Part shown: positions 11,041-24,922 of the stretch, one piece after another | Layout: every line of letters starts with the position of its first letter | How positions within the stretch are numbered: position 1 is the stretch's first letter | Assembly (NCBI GenBank): GCA_003508835.1 | Contig: PUFA01000084.1 | Span: 4,464,001 to 4,528,000, forward strand | DNA length: 64,000 bases | From: Eonycteris spelaea | Taxonomy: Eukaryota > Chordata > Mammalia > Chiroptera > Pteropodidae | Direction: 5' to 3' | The notes under the pieces: model-generated | The model's database searches: none | What the model saw: the letters and a program-made list of their open reading frames with translations, nothing else | What the model was told of the DNA's origin: nothing | Translations under genes and position numbers: made by a program

Positions 11041-11859
11041 CTGAAGAAGAAAACAAGACAGGGGGTGGGGATGAGAGTCAGTATTTTGTCTCATCTGTTC
11101 ATATATTACTTCTTTTCAGACCATTTTGTAAGAGCTTTAAGATAAAAAGAGATTATTGCTATCTTAGTAATGTAATTTCCAAGTTCAGAAGAGTTTACCT
11201 ACAAAAGGTTGCTTGATAACACATATGGAGAGCTCAGGAACAAAATTATGATTTGGGGGGCAAGGAATCCATACAGAAATTAATCTCTCAGGCTTACTGT
11301 CAAGGTATCCAGTTATAGGCTCTTAACATAGTGAATCAATAATAATCTTGTATCTCTTTTCCATCAATGTCAGACTAATTGTGGCAGACACTTTAAGTAG
11401 ATCATTAAACAGCCATCCCAACTTGCTCCCCTTTTTTTCTAGTATTATAAAGACTGACAAGTGAAAACACTAAAATTTTCAGCTCCCCTTAAAACTAAGG
11501 GTGTCCAGGTAACACAGTGATGGCCAATTAGATAGAGGTAGAATTCCCTGAAGAGGACTCCAGAGAAGGTGTTTGCCTTTTGCTTTCTCCTGTTTCTGAT
11601 GACTGACACATAAAACGATACCTGGCAGTGTAGCAGCTACCTTGTCATCACTAAGACAAAAACTACACAGTAAGGATGGTGAAGCAGAAAGGTGGGGGAA
11701 AAAACTATTTTCCCCTCAGGATGCGGGTAACTTTACTAATAACTCTTCTGCCGGTTTCCCTATAGACTTGATCAATTAGATTCATGCTACAGGATGTTTA
11801 CAGATATGTCAACTAGTGGAAAGAGAGTTCATTTGCCCAGAAATTCCTTGTTTTCTGAG

Positions 11860-12270
11860 TCCCCAAGATCATCCCCAGATTCAATGATTTGCTAGGAATA
11901 CTCAAAGACTCAGTGTACAGTCTTATTCATGGCTGTGATTTACTATAATGAAAGGGTACAAAACAAAATCAGCAAAGGGAGAAGTTTCATTGGGTGAAAT
12001 TCAGAAGAAACCAGGCACAAGCTTTCAACAGTCCTCTCCCTGTGAAGTTATACAGGATGTGCATAATTCCTCCAACAATAACCTGTGACCTGTGTGAGAA
12101 GTCATCTACTAGCAAAGCTCACCTGAGCTTACAGATGTAGAGTTTTTATTGGGGGATGATCATGCAGACACCCTGTACCTCGCACGTACTAAATCCAGAC
12201 TCCCAGAAGGGAAACAAATGTCCAGCATAAACCACATTGCTGCACAAACAGTTTAGGCACAGTGAACACT
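11860..12270. mobile_element. Probable ERV-type LTR fragment
   Basis: The segment includes 'catggctgtgatttactata', 'acaaaatcagcaaaggga' and 'agcataaaccacattgctg', which I recall from a medium-copy mammalian LTR repeat. The family name is not certain. There is no internal retroviral gene next to it, so it is probably a solitary LTR. Confidence 0.45.
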
Positions 12271-13624
12271 CTTAGGGAATAATAAGAATGCTGTCAAAAT
12301 CCAATTTTCCAGATGCCAGCCAAGGGTAAACTTTACAAGCAAGCCTTTCTAAGAATTGAAAGATGTTGACAGTAGAGAAATGGGGTCCTTTTAGGAGACC
12401 ATTAGAAGAGTCCATTAAAATGTATGTCTCTTTCAAGTCAGTCAGCTATATATATTCAGATAAAACTGAACATTTATATCCAAATAAGATCACTGCTGCT
12501 AAATACATTTTTAAGATTCCTTCTTTGGAACAACTATCTAATAATATTTTAAATCTCCTTAGTAGCAGAAAGTGTTTATCTCCTCAAAAATAGATTTTTA
12601 GAATCAAATGAGGCTGTTCTGGCATAAAGGAAGCAGCTATGATGGATAATTTTATCTTACAATGACTCATTTTTGACCAAAGTTTTTAAGTCTGATTTCC
12701 TGTGGGTGTTTGTAACTGTAAGTTATTTCCAAAATGTAGTTATTTTAGTGAGACTACCTACTACTACTCATAAAGATTTTTTAAGGCCATACTCTTCCAA
12801 GGTGACCATTATTAACTCTTTAGCAACCAGCATACCAATCACATTTTCCAACAAAAAATTTTAGATGACAATAACTCGTTTCTGATCATTGTAATACACT
12901 ATGGACCAGCAGTGTTCTTCATGAATTATAGAACTTTGGTACACCAATAAATCATTTAATTTTTCTGCCAGAAGAAAGCATCCAGATTTATTTTATTAAG
13001 AGCCTTCTACAGCAATTTGAAATCCTTTCAGAGAATTTACTTAGTTCCACAGCCCTACCCAAATCTTTGGATTCTACAGATATGCCCAGGGTGGCTTACT
13101 CTCCTTATCACCTCCAAGAAACAACATTTTTAGGGCCCTCTTCAAACTGCAAAAGAATAGAATATTGATTTAAATCGTTTAGAAACATACAGAAGGATTA
13201 GCTGTAGGAACAAGATAAGACTTCAAAACTCTCCTTTTAAAAATAAAAACTTGGGAGCTATTACGTATGATTTGAGAGAGATCAGGATACTCAAAAGAAA
13301 AGGTAGAAGTAAGCTAACGAGGTAAGAAGAATTATGTATTTGTAGCATAAAGGGAACAAATTTCAAAAGGGGAAAACAAAAGGACAAAGATTCAGGTAAT
13401 TTTGAGAAGCAGCCATACTTTCTGTTCCCCATTGGATTTCAGCCTAATCAGTTGAAATCCTCCCAAATTCCCCCACTTTCTCTTGTCATCCTTTGCTTGG
13501 GCCTAGGAGAAAAGGTAAGACTTGGCACTCATCTGTTTATTGTGACAGGAAGTCATTGCTCTTCCCTATTTAAAAGAGCTTCAGTAACTACATATTCTCT
13601 CCTCAAATGCTTCAGAGTACTTGA

Positions 13625-14110
13625 AATATAATTATTTATTCATTTATTTGTTCAATAAGTTGTTATCGATCACCTGCAATGTGCCAGCCATTCTTCTAGG
13701 TATTGAAAAGAAACAGTGAAAAAAAACTAGCAAATATTTTTGCTCTTATTTAAGCTTTTCATAATATACTTTCACAATGACATCTATACTCATAGAACAT
13801 CAGTAGTGAGAAGGACCTTTAATATCATTCAGTCACTAAGCCATAACTTTTTAAGGGTAACAAAAATATCTATTTTTGCTCAACTTTGAACAACTACCTA
13901 CTTCCCCACCCTATCAAGTCCAGCACAGAACCTAGGGAAGGCCCTCAATTAATTTTCATTGAATGAAAGAATGAATGGACATCCTCATTTCACAGATGAG
14001 GAAACTGAAGTCCAGGTACATAAAGAGATCTTCCCTAAATCATAAGATTTGCTATCACCAAGCCAAGACTAAAACCTAGGTCTTCTACTTATCCAGGTTG
14101 TCCCATTACA
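13625..14110 (-). mobile_element. L2 end followed by MIR-like sequence
   Basis: Bases 13625..13745 are an L2 terminus in reverse ('tttgttcaataagttgtt', 'gtgccagccattcttctag'). Bases 13975..14110 carry the 'cagatgaggaaactgaag' core and 'aaacctaggtcttctac', typical of an ancient SINE in minus orientation. Edges are soft. Confidence 0.5.
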
Positions 14111-15049
14111 TCAAATGGCCAAACTTGACCAGAGGAGGTCCAGGTCAAATCCATTTTGTGTTTTTAGCATTGGAAACTAGAGTTCACAGGCTTTTAGTGA
14201 CCTGTACAAACTCTGTGATTAAAAACAAATTGTTGCTCTAAAATGTAATGAATTAAAATCATAAAATTAAATTGAAAGTTCAATTAGATGACTAAGCTTC
14301 TAAAATGTAATGAACTAAAAGAGAACATGTCAATCTGTTAGCTGGAACTCAAGTCAAGCTGAACACATACAATTATATATACATTACATTTTCATGAGAT
14401 GAATATAATTCTTTACTTCTTTGATATTCTTTACTATTAAACAAAGAGAATGTTCATCTTTGTGTTTTGATGAAGGGAATAACTATAGTTAGTAATAAAT
14501 AAAAAATAATTATACGCCACCAAGAAAATTATGGGGGAAAGAATATGAAAAGAAGAACAATGTAAGTAACAATCTCGTACAACCATGAAAGTAGGTAAGC
14601 TAAGAACAAATAATTTTTTTAAAAAAATAATCGCAACATGCAAATGAAAGAAACAGTAAATCAGATGTGAACCACTACCTGCTCTAGCTTAGATTCACTT
14701 GATGGAGACTGCACATGAGTTAGGGGAGAGGTTTTAATCTCAGACAAAGAGAAACTTATGTGACAGAATCTGCATTATATATTATAATAGATCCATCTCA
14801 TTAACGTTCAGTGAGAACTGAATATTGCTAACTTGTTTCCTTCTCCCACTGATGCTAACGTTAGACAAGTCAGTGTGGTTAATAACATCATTATTGATTG
14901 ACCATATAACTGTATATCTACATTTTCTTACCTATTCTATCATCAGTCAGCCTTAAGCTTGCCTGGAAAGATACATGAATTATGACTTTCCTGGCCCCTT
15001 GTATAAAGTGCAATTTAGCTACAGGTAACATATGTGATCCCCTACTAAT

Positions 15050-15240
15050 ATACTCAGAACAGTTCTAAAGGTGCTTGCGTATTTCATTTCATCTTCACAG
15101 GTAACTTAATCATTCATTTCATAGCTGGGAAGCTGAGGCATGATAAGATAAATAAACTTACCCAACTAACACTGTTCGTGAATGGCAGCAGTGAATTCCA
15201 ACCTAGACAATGCCACCTAGGCTCTACTTTAGATTGCTCT
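15050..15240 (-). mobile_element. MIR SINE fragment
   Basis: Reverse MIR: 'gtatttcatttcatcttcac', 'gggaagctgaggcatgata', 'cccaactaacactgttcgtg' and 'ggcagcagtgaattcc'. Strongly diverged. Confidence 0.5.
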
Positions 15241-16494
15241 CCCTGCCCTTAATTTTGCTCATGAATAGCTGATGTGCCCAGAGTGAAGCTAGAGAAAGGA
15301 ATCCACAGATATGTAAACCTGGGGCCATAAATGTATAAAAACTTGTCTTCATAAAAACAGCTCAGAATGGAGGGAAGAACCCTGATTGTCTTGAATAATA
15401 TGAAATCTTGTTTTGGTGTTTTCTGGCACTAATTACATAATTAGTAATTATGCTAAAGATGAGTTTATGTAATCTTCTGTATTATGTGCAAAAACTTTGA
15501 TTATCATGGTGTCAAAGATAGATGAATGGTTGAGGCCAGCTGGTCACTCTAAATATCATGATCCAATTAGGGTAATCACATTCCCATCTAGAGGCTCAAT
15601 TTCCCTCTGACATAATTATTGCTTAAGAAGAGGCTATAGAAGCTAAAGACTGAATGAGATTTTCAGTACCACATGACATAGAACAAGTGAGTGGAAGTAA
15701 ATGGGCCTGGAACTGGAAAATTAAGAAAGCCTGGAGTTGCTGACGTGACAGCTGAAATCCAGTATGTTAAAGAGTAGAAATGCTTCCTCTTTTGTTTATA
15801 TTAAACATGAAAACCTAAAGTGAATGAAGTTTAATTAAACATTCATCTAATAATAATACTATTATTTTGGTTAAGATATTACAAGAAAAAAAAAGGAAGA
15901 TTAAATTAATCACAGGATCTCTCTGTCTCTCTCTTTCTATCTAATCTTAGGTACCAATGAACTTATCCTTACTAAGAGTTATTAATATTCTATCTAGTGA
16001 TGGCTTCTTCCCATATCAGTCTTCACCAGGGTAAATCAACCCTCAAATGCAATTTTATTATGAAATGGAAAATGTCAAAAAAAAAAAAAAAAGCAAACAA
16101 AAAAAACCCACCTGATGATTTTTTAGTGGTCTGACCTAAAAGGGGGGAAAGGTTGTTTTTTTTTAAATAAAATTAGGCAATTGTAATAACAATTATTTAT
16201 GCTAAACAACATTTAAATTCTTAAAAATAATTTCTTGTCTACTTAAACAGATGATGTTAGAATCTGGTAAAGAGTTGTAACCTTCTATGGCCTAGGCATT
16301 TTAGCCTTGACGAAAACGTTACTTTTCCAGATCTAACAAAAGACCTCTTGGAAATTGCAATATTCTCTAGCAGTTTTCATGAATTTGATCATTTTTGTGT
16401 TAAAAACTGAAAGTGAACATCAGAGACAGTAAAGTCATGTATTTTTAATGTTCTAGAGTTGAAGGATGCTTCAAAAGAGAAGAAAAAATGTGTT

Positions 16495-16640
16495 AATTCA
16501 TTTGTTTATTCATTCATTAAAAGGTCCTGGGCCTTACTATGCATGTGCTGCTCCACACACTGCAAATACAGCAGTGGAAATACAGCAATGAAAACGCCAA
16601 GCAAAAATCTCTACCTTTTTGGAATCTATATGCTATTAAT
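16495..16640 (-). mobile_element. L2 LINE fragment
   Basis: Begins with the reverse L2 terminus 'tttgtttattcattcatt' and continues 'atacagcagtggaaatacag' and 'aaaatctctaccttttt'. Small frames across it are not genes. Confidence 0.5.
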
Positions 16641-16674
16641 TACTGTCATGTGCATTGTTTGTCGAAGAAGTGGC

Positions 16675-16699
16675 AAAAAAAAAAAAAAAAAAAAAAAAA
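16675..16699. repeat. (A)25 tract
   Basis: A pure 25-base adenine run 35 bases beyond the L2 fragment. No processed-gene sequence precedes it, so it is a simple tract and not evidence of a retrocopy. Confidence 0.9.
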
Positions 16700-17934
16700 C
16701 AAGAAAGTAGTAGCTAGACAAAAAGAATGTAGCCCAAAGGTGCATAGTATCTCCTGGGCCACATCCCCTGGATTTGCAAAGTTGGATATCTTTAATGGAT
16801 CTCACAAATTTTGAAATATGAAAAATCCTAGTAGATTTCAAATTCTGGATCCACAACCGCCATTCCTAAAAAAGAACGAGACCGCATTAATACAGCAATA
16901 GAAGGAAGTCGTTTCTGTATTGATTTAAAACAGTGTGGTGTAGCCTTAAAAGAGTAAGGGGACCCATGGATGCTTTCACAGTGGTCCTTGAAAAATGTAT
17001 GCCAAAACCGGCTCTCTGATCCTTGTTGAAATAGATTCTGGAAGTGGTTCTTGCCTTTATGCATTTCATTCATTTCCTCGAAAGGGTGAGAATAGCACGT
17101 CTGCACATTCTGTTTGTGAGCAAATACCAGGAGCATATGCAGCAGCGGCTGCTTGCGTGCTCAGCCAGGCAGCCAGGCTGCAATGCTGCTGGAGGGATGG
17201 CGCTGTTCCCAGCTGCTATCGCCTACACCGAGCTCTAATGGCCCTGTTTACTGGCTCTGGTCCAGGCCCCTCCACAGCCCTACATTACTGAAATTAGGTT
17301 GAGTGGATTTCCGAGTAAAACATTACCTCTTGGGACCTGCCCAGCTCTCCCCAGCCTTGTCAACATTGATTAAATAGAAGCTGCTATCATCCTGGGGCCA
17401 TGCCCACAATTACTCTACCAGTCACCACTAGACTGGGGTGTTTGCTCCCTTTTTTATTTTCATCTTTCGTGAATATTAAGCATCATCATCATCTCAAAGG
17501 CTCAAAGGAAAGTAATTTTAAAAAAATTCTGTAGCTAACACATATGTCCCTCATTACTTTTATGGTCTTCCTCTTGAGCTGTGTACCAGATGTCAATCTG
17601 GAGCCTGATCATGGCTTTTGGTGGTCACTGGTATCCACATTTTACTCTTTTCATGATTATATTTTACATTTTTAGTTCCTTTCAAAGTACTGAGCCCATG
17701 TACATCATTTAGATGTCAACAGAATGGTGCAAATATCATCTATGCCCCTTCCTTGCTTTCTGAGCCTCTGAAAGAGAGAATAACTCCATTGCTTATAATA
17801 CTGTTCACTTGAGGATTTCAAAGCACAACAAGCAAAAATTGAATCAAGAAGAAAATTCAGAGGCAGCATGGCAGGTTCCCAGTGATATACCAGACATACT
17901 ACTTCTCCTGTCATAAGTTTAGGCCTAGGACCAA

Positions 17935-18130
17935 GCTGATCTATATCCTAGCCTTGACAGTGCTACTAATTAGTCATATGACATCAGAAAAGTTATTTTC
18001 CTTTCTTTGCCTCAGTTTCCTCATCTACAAAAAATATAGATAATAACACCTGCCCCACCTCATTGCATGTTGTTTGAAGATTGAAGGAATGTATTTGTAT
18101 TTTATAAAATTTAAAGTGCAAAATGTATTA
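17935..18130 (+). mobile_element. MIR SINE
   Basis: Contains the MIR core 'ttgcctcagtttcctcatct', preceded by 'gctactaattagtcatatgac' type sequence and followed by 'taataacacctgccccacct' and a diverged tail. Confidence 0.7.
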
Positions 18131-18165
18131 TGTTGAGATTTTAATCCAAGCTGTGGAATTTAGGT

Positions 18166-18197
18166 AAAAACAAAACAAAACAAAACAAAACAAAACA
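18166..18197. repeat. (AAAAC)n microsatellite
   Basis: About six AAAAC units in a row directly after the MIR, probably derived from an A-rich tail. Confidence 0.85.
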
Positions 18198-20399
18198 CCC
18201 ACCAAGTTTAACATTTTTATGCCAGAAAGAAAAAGGCAATTTCCCAAAGGAAAAAAAAAAATCTTCTTTTCTGGATAAATGATTAAGAAAATCTCTTCTA
18301 AAGAATGTTCCTGTAAAGTCTCTGACTCTGATCAGAAAATAAGAATACAAGTCATTTATTGATTAAATAGAGCTGCTCAGTTATAAAAGTTTGAAAATCA
18401 TCTAGGATTTCTAACCTATGAAATGAAAGTTAGTGGAGTTTTTTTTTTTTTTTTCCCCTGTTGAAAAAACAAATAGAGAGAAAAAACCATGAGTCTGGAG
18501 AAAAAGAACCAGAGGTTTAAAAAAAAAAACAATAAAATAAAAGTCAAAGAAGATACAATTTGACTGGCCTTGAACACTTTTTAAACTTCTCCATTCAAAA
18601 TATCTATCAAACCATCAAAAATTAGTATTCTATCTTCTTCCCCCATTAGAAACACACAGAGTAAAAAATAATAATAATAATTTACGTGGCTTACATAGGT
18701 GCCTTAAATCATTTTGGGGACAAGATGTGATAAATGTATAAAATTAAAATTAAATTAATTCTTACCATTATCACAATAAATAAGTCAACTTTTAAAGGTT
18801 AAAAATTAAAGTGAATATTTGGGGGTATTTTCACTCCAGCATAATAGTCAAGTAGACTCGCCTGTTTATTCCTCCCAGTAGCTAAATCACATGCTGAGCT
18901 GGAAGTCGAATGTGTAGATCTATTGAGGCATTGCTTATATATTAGTACGTGGAAGGGACAGAAGAATGAGGAGTCACTATAAACAGTGATGGCTCCTCTG
19001 ACACAGACATTTTAAGAAGGACCATGTCAGGGATAGAGCAATAATGTGATATTGAATGCTGCCATTAGTGATAATCAGAAACAGTTCAGCATAAAAATTA
19101 TTTGTTCTGCCTTTTCTATTGGATATTATATACTCACAATATATTACAGATTCTGTAGAATATTAAATATATAATATATATATACGTATTTTTTCTTAAG
19201 TTAAAATGCCATCTGATAGGAGGAGTTCAACTCTGCATCTCCCCTTTTCACCTTATAGTATCCCAGGTGAATCCTAGCCAGGAGAAAACTTTACTTGTAT
19301 TTCCATGGCTTTTACAAACTCAACCGTCTAAGGGTCACGCAGATAACATTAATGTGAAAATTTGGCTGTAGGTAAAAATCAGTGATGGAGTCTATAGGGA
19401 ACTGGAAAGTTCAGGCATTGCGTAAAGCCATTCAAAAGTTTTTAAAACACTCTCGCTGGAAACATAAAAAGGTGGTGGTGGTGGGTGTGTGGGATGGGGG
19501 GTTAGTTGGGGCGGGGGGGGTGTGTCTAAAGTAAGACTTTTAAATTGTACCAGGAAGATATAATGTGAACTCTGACTTCAAAATGGAAGAGATTCCCTTT
19601 AGTCAGAATAAAAGATGGTCATCTTTGTCTTCAAGAACTAACTTTAAATCAAGAGTCCTGAACAACAGTGCTGCCTTTTCCATTTTGCTAACTTTAAATT
19701 ACTCACATTTCAAGATTTTTTTAGTAAATGAAGTAAAAATAAATAATGACTATTTTAGATTTTATAAATGGCCTACCAAAGCAAAAAGAGATAACAAAAT
19801 CCATTCTCAATATTATTTCTCCCTCGGTTGCCATTCAAATATTCTCAAGATCGCTACATCCCTACCTATGCCTTCGAATTGCCCTACATTCCTTGTCACA
19901 GATACTGTTGGCGACCCTCTCAGAGTCCTTTCACCAGGCCCATATACCCATCTCCCAGCTGCTGGAGATGTTGGCTGCCAATGCTCACACCTGCCCCTTG
20001 GGCAGGGGATGAGTGAACCACCTCAACCTGAGGTACCAAAGAGGTCATGCTCCCTTTGCACCCCAATACTCCAGAGCCCTTGCTTTGGGGCAAAACTCTC
20101 TGTGGTGCAATTTGTACTTCAGAGCTCACTATGGGATCAGGCTTAGACTACACATTTTCTTGAACCCACTTCTTACATTTCTCCTTCTCCTGGCCTCTCG
20201 TCTTTCCTCACTCACTTACTGATTTCTCCCAATAAGATATCTGCACAAAATCCCTTTCTTAGGCTTTGATTCTAGAAAAGGGGATCAAAGTTATTCTTTT
20301 AACCCAAAGTTAAGGACTGGACTTGGGAAGCAGGCCAGTCAATGAAACTGCTCAGTATACCTAGCAAGTGCTTAATCATCTCTCACTACCTAGCTCCAA

Positions 20400-20650
20400 T
20401 GTCACTTCCACACCTTTAAACTTATCCTAGTCAGAATCAAGCACTTCTTTCTCTTTATTTATATGGAAATTACATTCCTTGCATTATGCATTTGTTGCTG
20501 GTATCCTTTTTAGTCTTCTTGACTAGGAACTAACTTCTCAAAGGAAAAAAATTATTTGCTGGAATTTAAACTCCACAAAGGCAGAGATTTTTAAAATTTG
20601 TTCATTGGTAAAATCTCAAATGCCTAGAAAAGTGCCTGGCAAATATATAT
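20400..20650 (+). mobile_element. L2 LINE fragment (3' end)
   Basis: Ends with the L2 signature: 'aaactccacaaaggcagag', 'tcaaatgcctagaaaagtgc' and 'ctggcaaatata'. It then runs into a short AT repeat. Confidence 0.55.
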
Positions 20651-21039
20651 AATATTATATATATTACCCCCAACTCCCAGTAGCATGCTTATCACTAGAC
20701 AGGCATTAATAATTATAGAAGCAAAGAAAATAATTTAAAAGGGGAAAATCCCAGGAATGCTTTGTTACATATAGATAAAACCTCAGTTACCTCCGGAAGA
20801 AAAAGTGTGGACCTGTAATGTTACCATGACCAAAGAGCAGAGGTTTGTCTGAATCTCAAAATATTGGATTATAGACAGGAACCCTAATATTATTCTGGTT
20901 TATAGTTATGGAAAACATTATTTTCTCATCATCATCTTTTTTGTTAATTTTGTCTTCTAATTTTATAACAAATTATTAGGATATAAAAAACCCAAATGTA
21001 AAAAGTGGACAGCTACTGTAAGCATAACTACTTCTAGAT

Positions 21040-21290
21040 GGCACAGAGTAGTGGTTAAGAGAGCTATATCTAGAGCCACACTATTTGCATTTAAATTCTA
21101 TCTCTGACACTGTGATTTAGAATAAGTTACTTAACCTCTTATTGCCTCATTTTCCCTATCTATAATTGATGATAATATTGGTATCCACCTCATGGGGTTG
21201 TTGTGAGATTTAAATGTGTTAATTAATTAAAGTACTTAATGAATGGTGTGTTTCAGTAAGTGCTCAGTAAGTGTTGGCTGTTATTACTAA
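21040..21290 (+). mobile_element. MIR SINE, nearly full length
   Basis: The order of MIR blocks is complete: 'gcacagagtagtggttaag', 'cactgtgatttagaataag', 'ttacttaacctcttattgcc', 'ggggttgttgtgagattta', and 'agtaagtgctcagtaagtg'. It is the clearest MIR in the window. Confidence 0.8.
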
Positions 21291-23479
21291 GTGACTGGAA
21301 GGGAACTAACATTGGTTTAATGTTTACTATGGGACAACCATTGTGCTAAGGGGTCTCCCGTATAGGTAGGTATTCAATATGCATTTTCTTGCTTTCCCAT
21401 TTCTTCATCAGTAAAGTGAGAATAATATCTACCACATAGATTTGTGATGAGCATTAAATGAAAGAATAAAACTTAACACAGTGCCACTACCTTGCTCACC
21501 CCTGTGCCTAATGAGAGTTATCTTCTCCCTGTCTCCACTAATTCATGCTTATCCAATCTTAGCCCAAGCCAAGGAGAAACTTTCTTCAAATATCCTGAGA
21601 AAGGGAAAGAAAAGTCTTTGACTTATAAATTTTTTGCTCATAGAATAATAATAATAAAAAAATCATTCTTTGAAAAAAAGGCGTAAAGTTAAAGGACGAG
21701 GTCCAGAAATGATTGCAGGGGTGAAGATGACCATTGACCATATTTGAGGGGTATGATTCGGTGAGGCAAGAAACAAGGCTGCTAAACAGGATTGTCTCAA
21801 AAGGCAAGCACTTCTCTGCTATTGCCTCTACTTAAGAACAGAACAACCTTCTCTATTTCATACCCCCCAAATAGCAGCCAGTTGATTTCAAAAGTAAATA
21901 ACCTTATCCTTGGCCCTAGCTCCATTTGATTCCCTAAATTTTGTAGCAAAAATCTAACACACTGAATGAGCAAGAACCACATCACCTCCCTCCTCTAGAT
22001 GTATAGCAAATCTTGTTTACAGTAGGCAAGTTATAGAGGGGATGACAAATCTCCAAGCTTCAGCTATCACATCCAATTTTAAGAAGAATTCCCTTATTCA
22101 ATAGTAATTATCAGATTGAAAACTTGAAAGAGACCTAAAACTTCTTGTTCCTCAACCTTAAAGAAAATGATTAAATGATTAAATACAGTGAAATTTTTCA
22201 ATTTCATTATTGAGAAAGATCTTTTCATTTCCAAGAAGCCTTCAGTCATCTGTGGACAGGACATATGTTGGAGGAGAAATCTGTGGTGCTGCGTAGAAGA
22301 CTGCTCTGATGGGGTCATTCTTCCTACCCATACACAACACTCTCTCATCTCTGGGTCTTCTGAAGCAAGGAAGTCCAGCAGACTTTGAAGAATAAAGAGA
22401 GTAAGGATGGATTAGGAAGGAACCACTCTCTTAAAAGAATTCCAGGCATAGGAATACCATACTCTTTTTGAAATCTTGTTAAAATGTGATCGAAGTTAGA
22501 GATTTAAATCTCTCCCCTAAGAATTATCTCTAATTTCTCCTGCTGCATTTTGCAGGAAGTTAAAAATTTTCAAAAAATCAGGCCTCAAGTATTTTATGTT
22601 AATTATTTAGGTCCATATTTAGGAGAGGAGGAAAAATCAAACAGGCTAATCATGTTTGTTTGTCGTTTTCCATTGCAAACACTCAGCTTTTCTTCCTTGC
22701 AGTTTTTCATATTTATTGAAACAGGCTGCTTAGACGTTGTAGTAGCCATTTCAAGTTTGTTTTTCCTTAGATGTTTCTACTATACTCATTGTTTTTGATT
22801 TTGTTTTTAATAATGAGTCACCCTAGATCTTATCTAGTAATCAGTTACAAAAGTGTATTAATTTGTGTCTGTCAGATCCTCAGAAAGTTAGTGAACAATC
22901 TTCTAGGTTTTCATTTAAAAATTCAACTGATTATTTGTAATGTTTTAACATTGTTTGAGTCAATGTGCCTTATTACAAAATCTGTATTTTCAACATTTGT
23001 CTTTAAAAGCAAAAGCAGATCTGGGTTTCTCAAATCTCACAATCTGTTATTTGAATAAATAATTTGATTATCTGACCTCAGGGTTAAATATAGAAACCAA
23101 AACTAGCCATAATTCTAACTCTGTAAGAGTCATTCTAATAGCAATGCCTAAATTTTTTCCTATGTATGAATACCTATTGCTTGGGTAACATTTAAATTTT
23201 AAAAATAAAAGTACTACATTTATGAGTCATATTCAGCTCATTCCTTGCCATAACTTGCCATGACGTGTTTGGTTAGTACTTTCAATTAGCCAGACAATTA
23301 TTTATCTTTGTTGTTTAATTTTCCCTTATGGCTGTATCTAAACAGCACAAGAACACTAAAGAGTTGGCAGTTATCTTGCTAATTTATCAATGCAAATGGA
23401 TAAACCACATAATTCAGGACAAAAATACAAGTCTGTATATATTGTCATAGAGTTGGCTTGTAATTGTTTGTAAAATTAT

Positions 23480-23640
23480 GGAATAGTGACGCTGAAGGAG
23501 ATCTTAGAGATCTTATGATCTCAGCTCCTCATTCCCTCTGAGAAAAGGTGAAGATGGAGAGTTTCTGTGACTTGCCCAAAGTCACACAGCTACTTAGAAT
23601 TCAGTGAATCTTCTCTTAATACCACAATACCTCTTGCAAC
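23480..23640 (-). mobile_element. Ancient SINE fragment (MIR or relative)
   Basis: Shows 'tctgtgacttgcccaaag' and 'tcacacagctacttag', the conserved minus-strand core shared by MIR-type SINEs. The left part ('ggagatcttagagatctta') differs from standard MIR, so a related old family is possible. Confidence 0.5.
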
Positions 23641-23699
23641 CTTCAAGGATGAATAACTACTGCTGAGTTTAATTTGCCTTTCTCTCCAATAGTCCTAAG

Positions 23700-23842
23700 C
23701 GCACTGTATAAATCTACTCTCTCTCTTCCCTCCCTTTAATTCTTACTGCTATCCCTCTGCCCCTCCCTTTTCCCCTCTCTCCCTCACCTTCCTTCCTCGC
23801 TCCCTTCCTCCCTCTCTCCATTTCTTTTCCCCTTTGTGAAAT
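23700..23842. repeat. Polypyrimidine (C/T) tract
   Basis: Long run of CT, CCT and CCCT units with few purines. Low complexity, no coding potential. Confidence 0.8.
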
Positions 23843-24922
23843 ACAAGGTGAGTTCAATATAATTTTGGTTTAATGGCTACCAGATACTCTAGAGGCTTGC
23901 AGGACCAGGACTAAGGATTATTGTTGTATCATACTTCAACACTATGTACAGATTGTGAGAGGTGAAGTAGATATTCTACGTAGAAAGGAAGGGAAATGAG
24001 AACCTCTAAAATTGTAACAGGCTGAATAGTTATCATCGATTATGATAGGTTTCATAAACTAAATGACTAAAGAGGTACTAGATAATTAAAATCCAGAAGT
24101 AGCTAAAATTACTACAAATGTTATCATATCCAGGAATCCATAAGAAATCACAACTATATCTGAAGAAGAAATAAAAGTGCGTGTTATTTCCCCATCTACC
24201 ACCTCCACTTTCCAATGAAAGCAGTGTTCAAAAACCAACTGAGAAGTTTAACTCAATGTTGAAATTAATTTAAAAATATTACTGTAACAAGAAAGCCCTA
24301 TAAAAGGTGTGTTGTGTTATATACTTGCATGTAGGTAAATAAACACAATCCCATCTCTTACTGTGACAATTCATTTTGTACTCATTGTGAGTTTCAGCTT
24401 CCCGGGGCCTGTCAAATTATGGCACTGCCTTTGAGTGTAAAATTGCTTTAAGAATCAATAACACTCACTGGAACACAACCAGAAGTATATTGAAAAAGTA
24501 ATATTTGTATTTGTACTGATTTTTCTCTTTTTAGTCAAAGATCCCAAAGCTCTTTACTTATATTTAGTGGCAAAGAATGTAATAGCTTTGGCTATTTGGA
24601 GACATGATGGTACAATAAGCAGATAAAGAATAAAGACTCCTGGTGAGTCTGTAGCTTATCTGGGATCGAACTCTGGAATCAAATGTGTCTGCCCATCCTA
24701 TAACATGTCATTTTAAAAATCATCCCATAGAAGTCTTCCTTCTTTTCTCTACTTAGTGTTTTTTCTCTAATAAAATTATTTTCCAGCTTATGTCTAGAAT
24801 CATTCTTCCTGCTGTCTTCCTTCTTTCAATATCTATTTATTTGAAAATAACCAGACTACATATGAAAACCTTAGAGTAGGGCCTTAGGAGGTCCTCCAGC
24901 AATGTCTCACAGAAATCCTCTA

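Noticed and set aside
10873..11216. Two plus-strand frames of 90 and 108 codons over exon 3
   Set aside because: Antisense shadows of GAP43 exon 3 and 3'UTR; no independent domain.
16459..16856. Possible processed pseudogene ending in the 25-base A-run
   Set aside because: Upstream sequence is an L2 fragment and unique DNA; no spliced gene sequence or target duplication was seen.
19565..20146. 193-codon plus-strand frame, long for this background
   Set aside because: AT-rich non-protein-like first half and repeat-like second half; no recognised domain, no splice or family support. Possibly worth a database search, but not called.
22550..23058. Two plus-strand frames of 82 and 95 codons in series
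   Set aside because: Phe/Leu/Ile-rich frames from T-rich DNA with no start context, domain or splice support.
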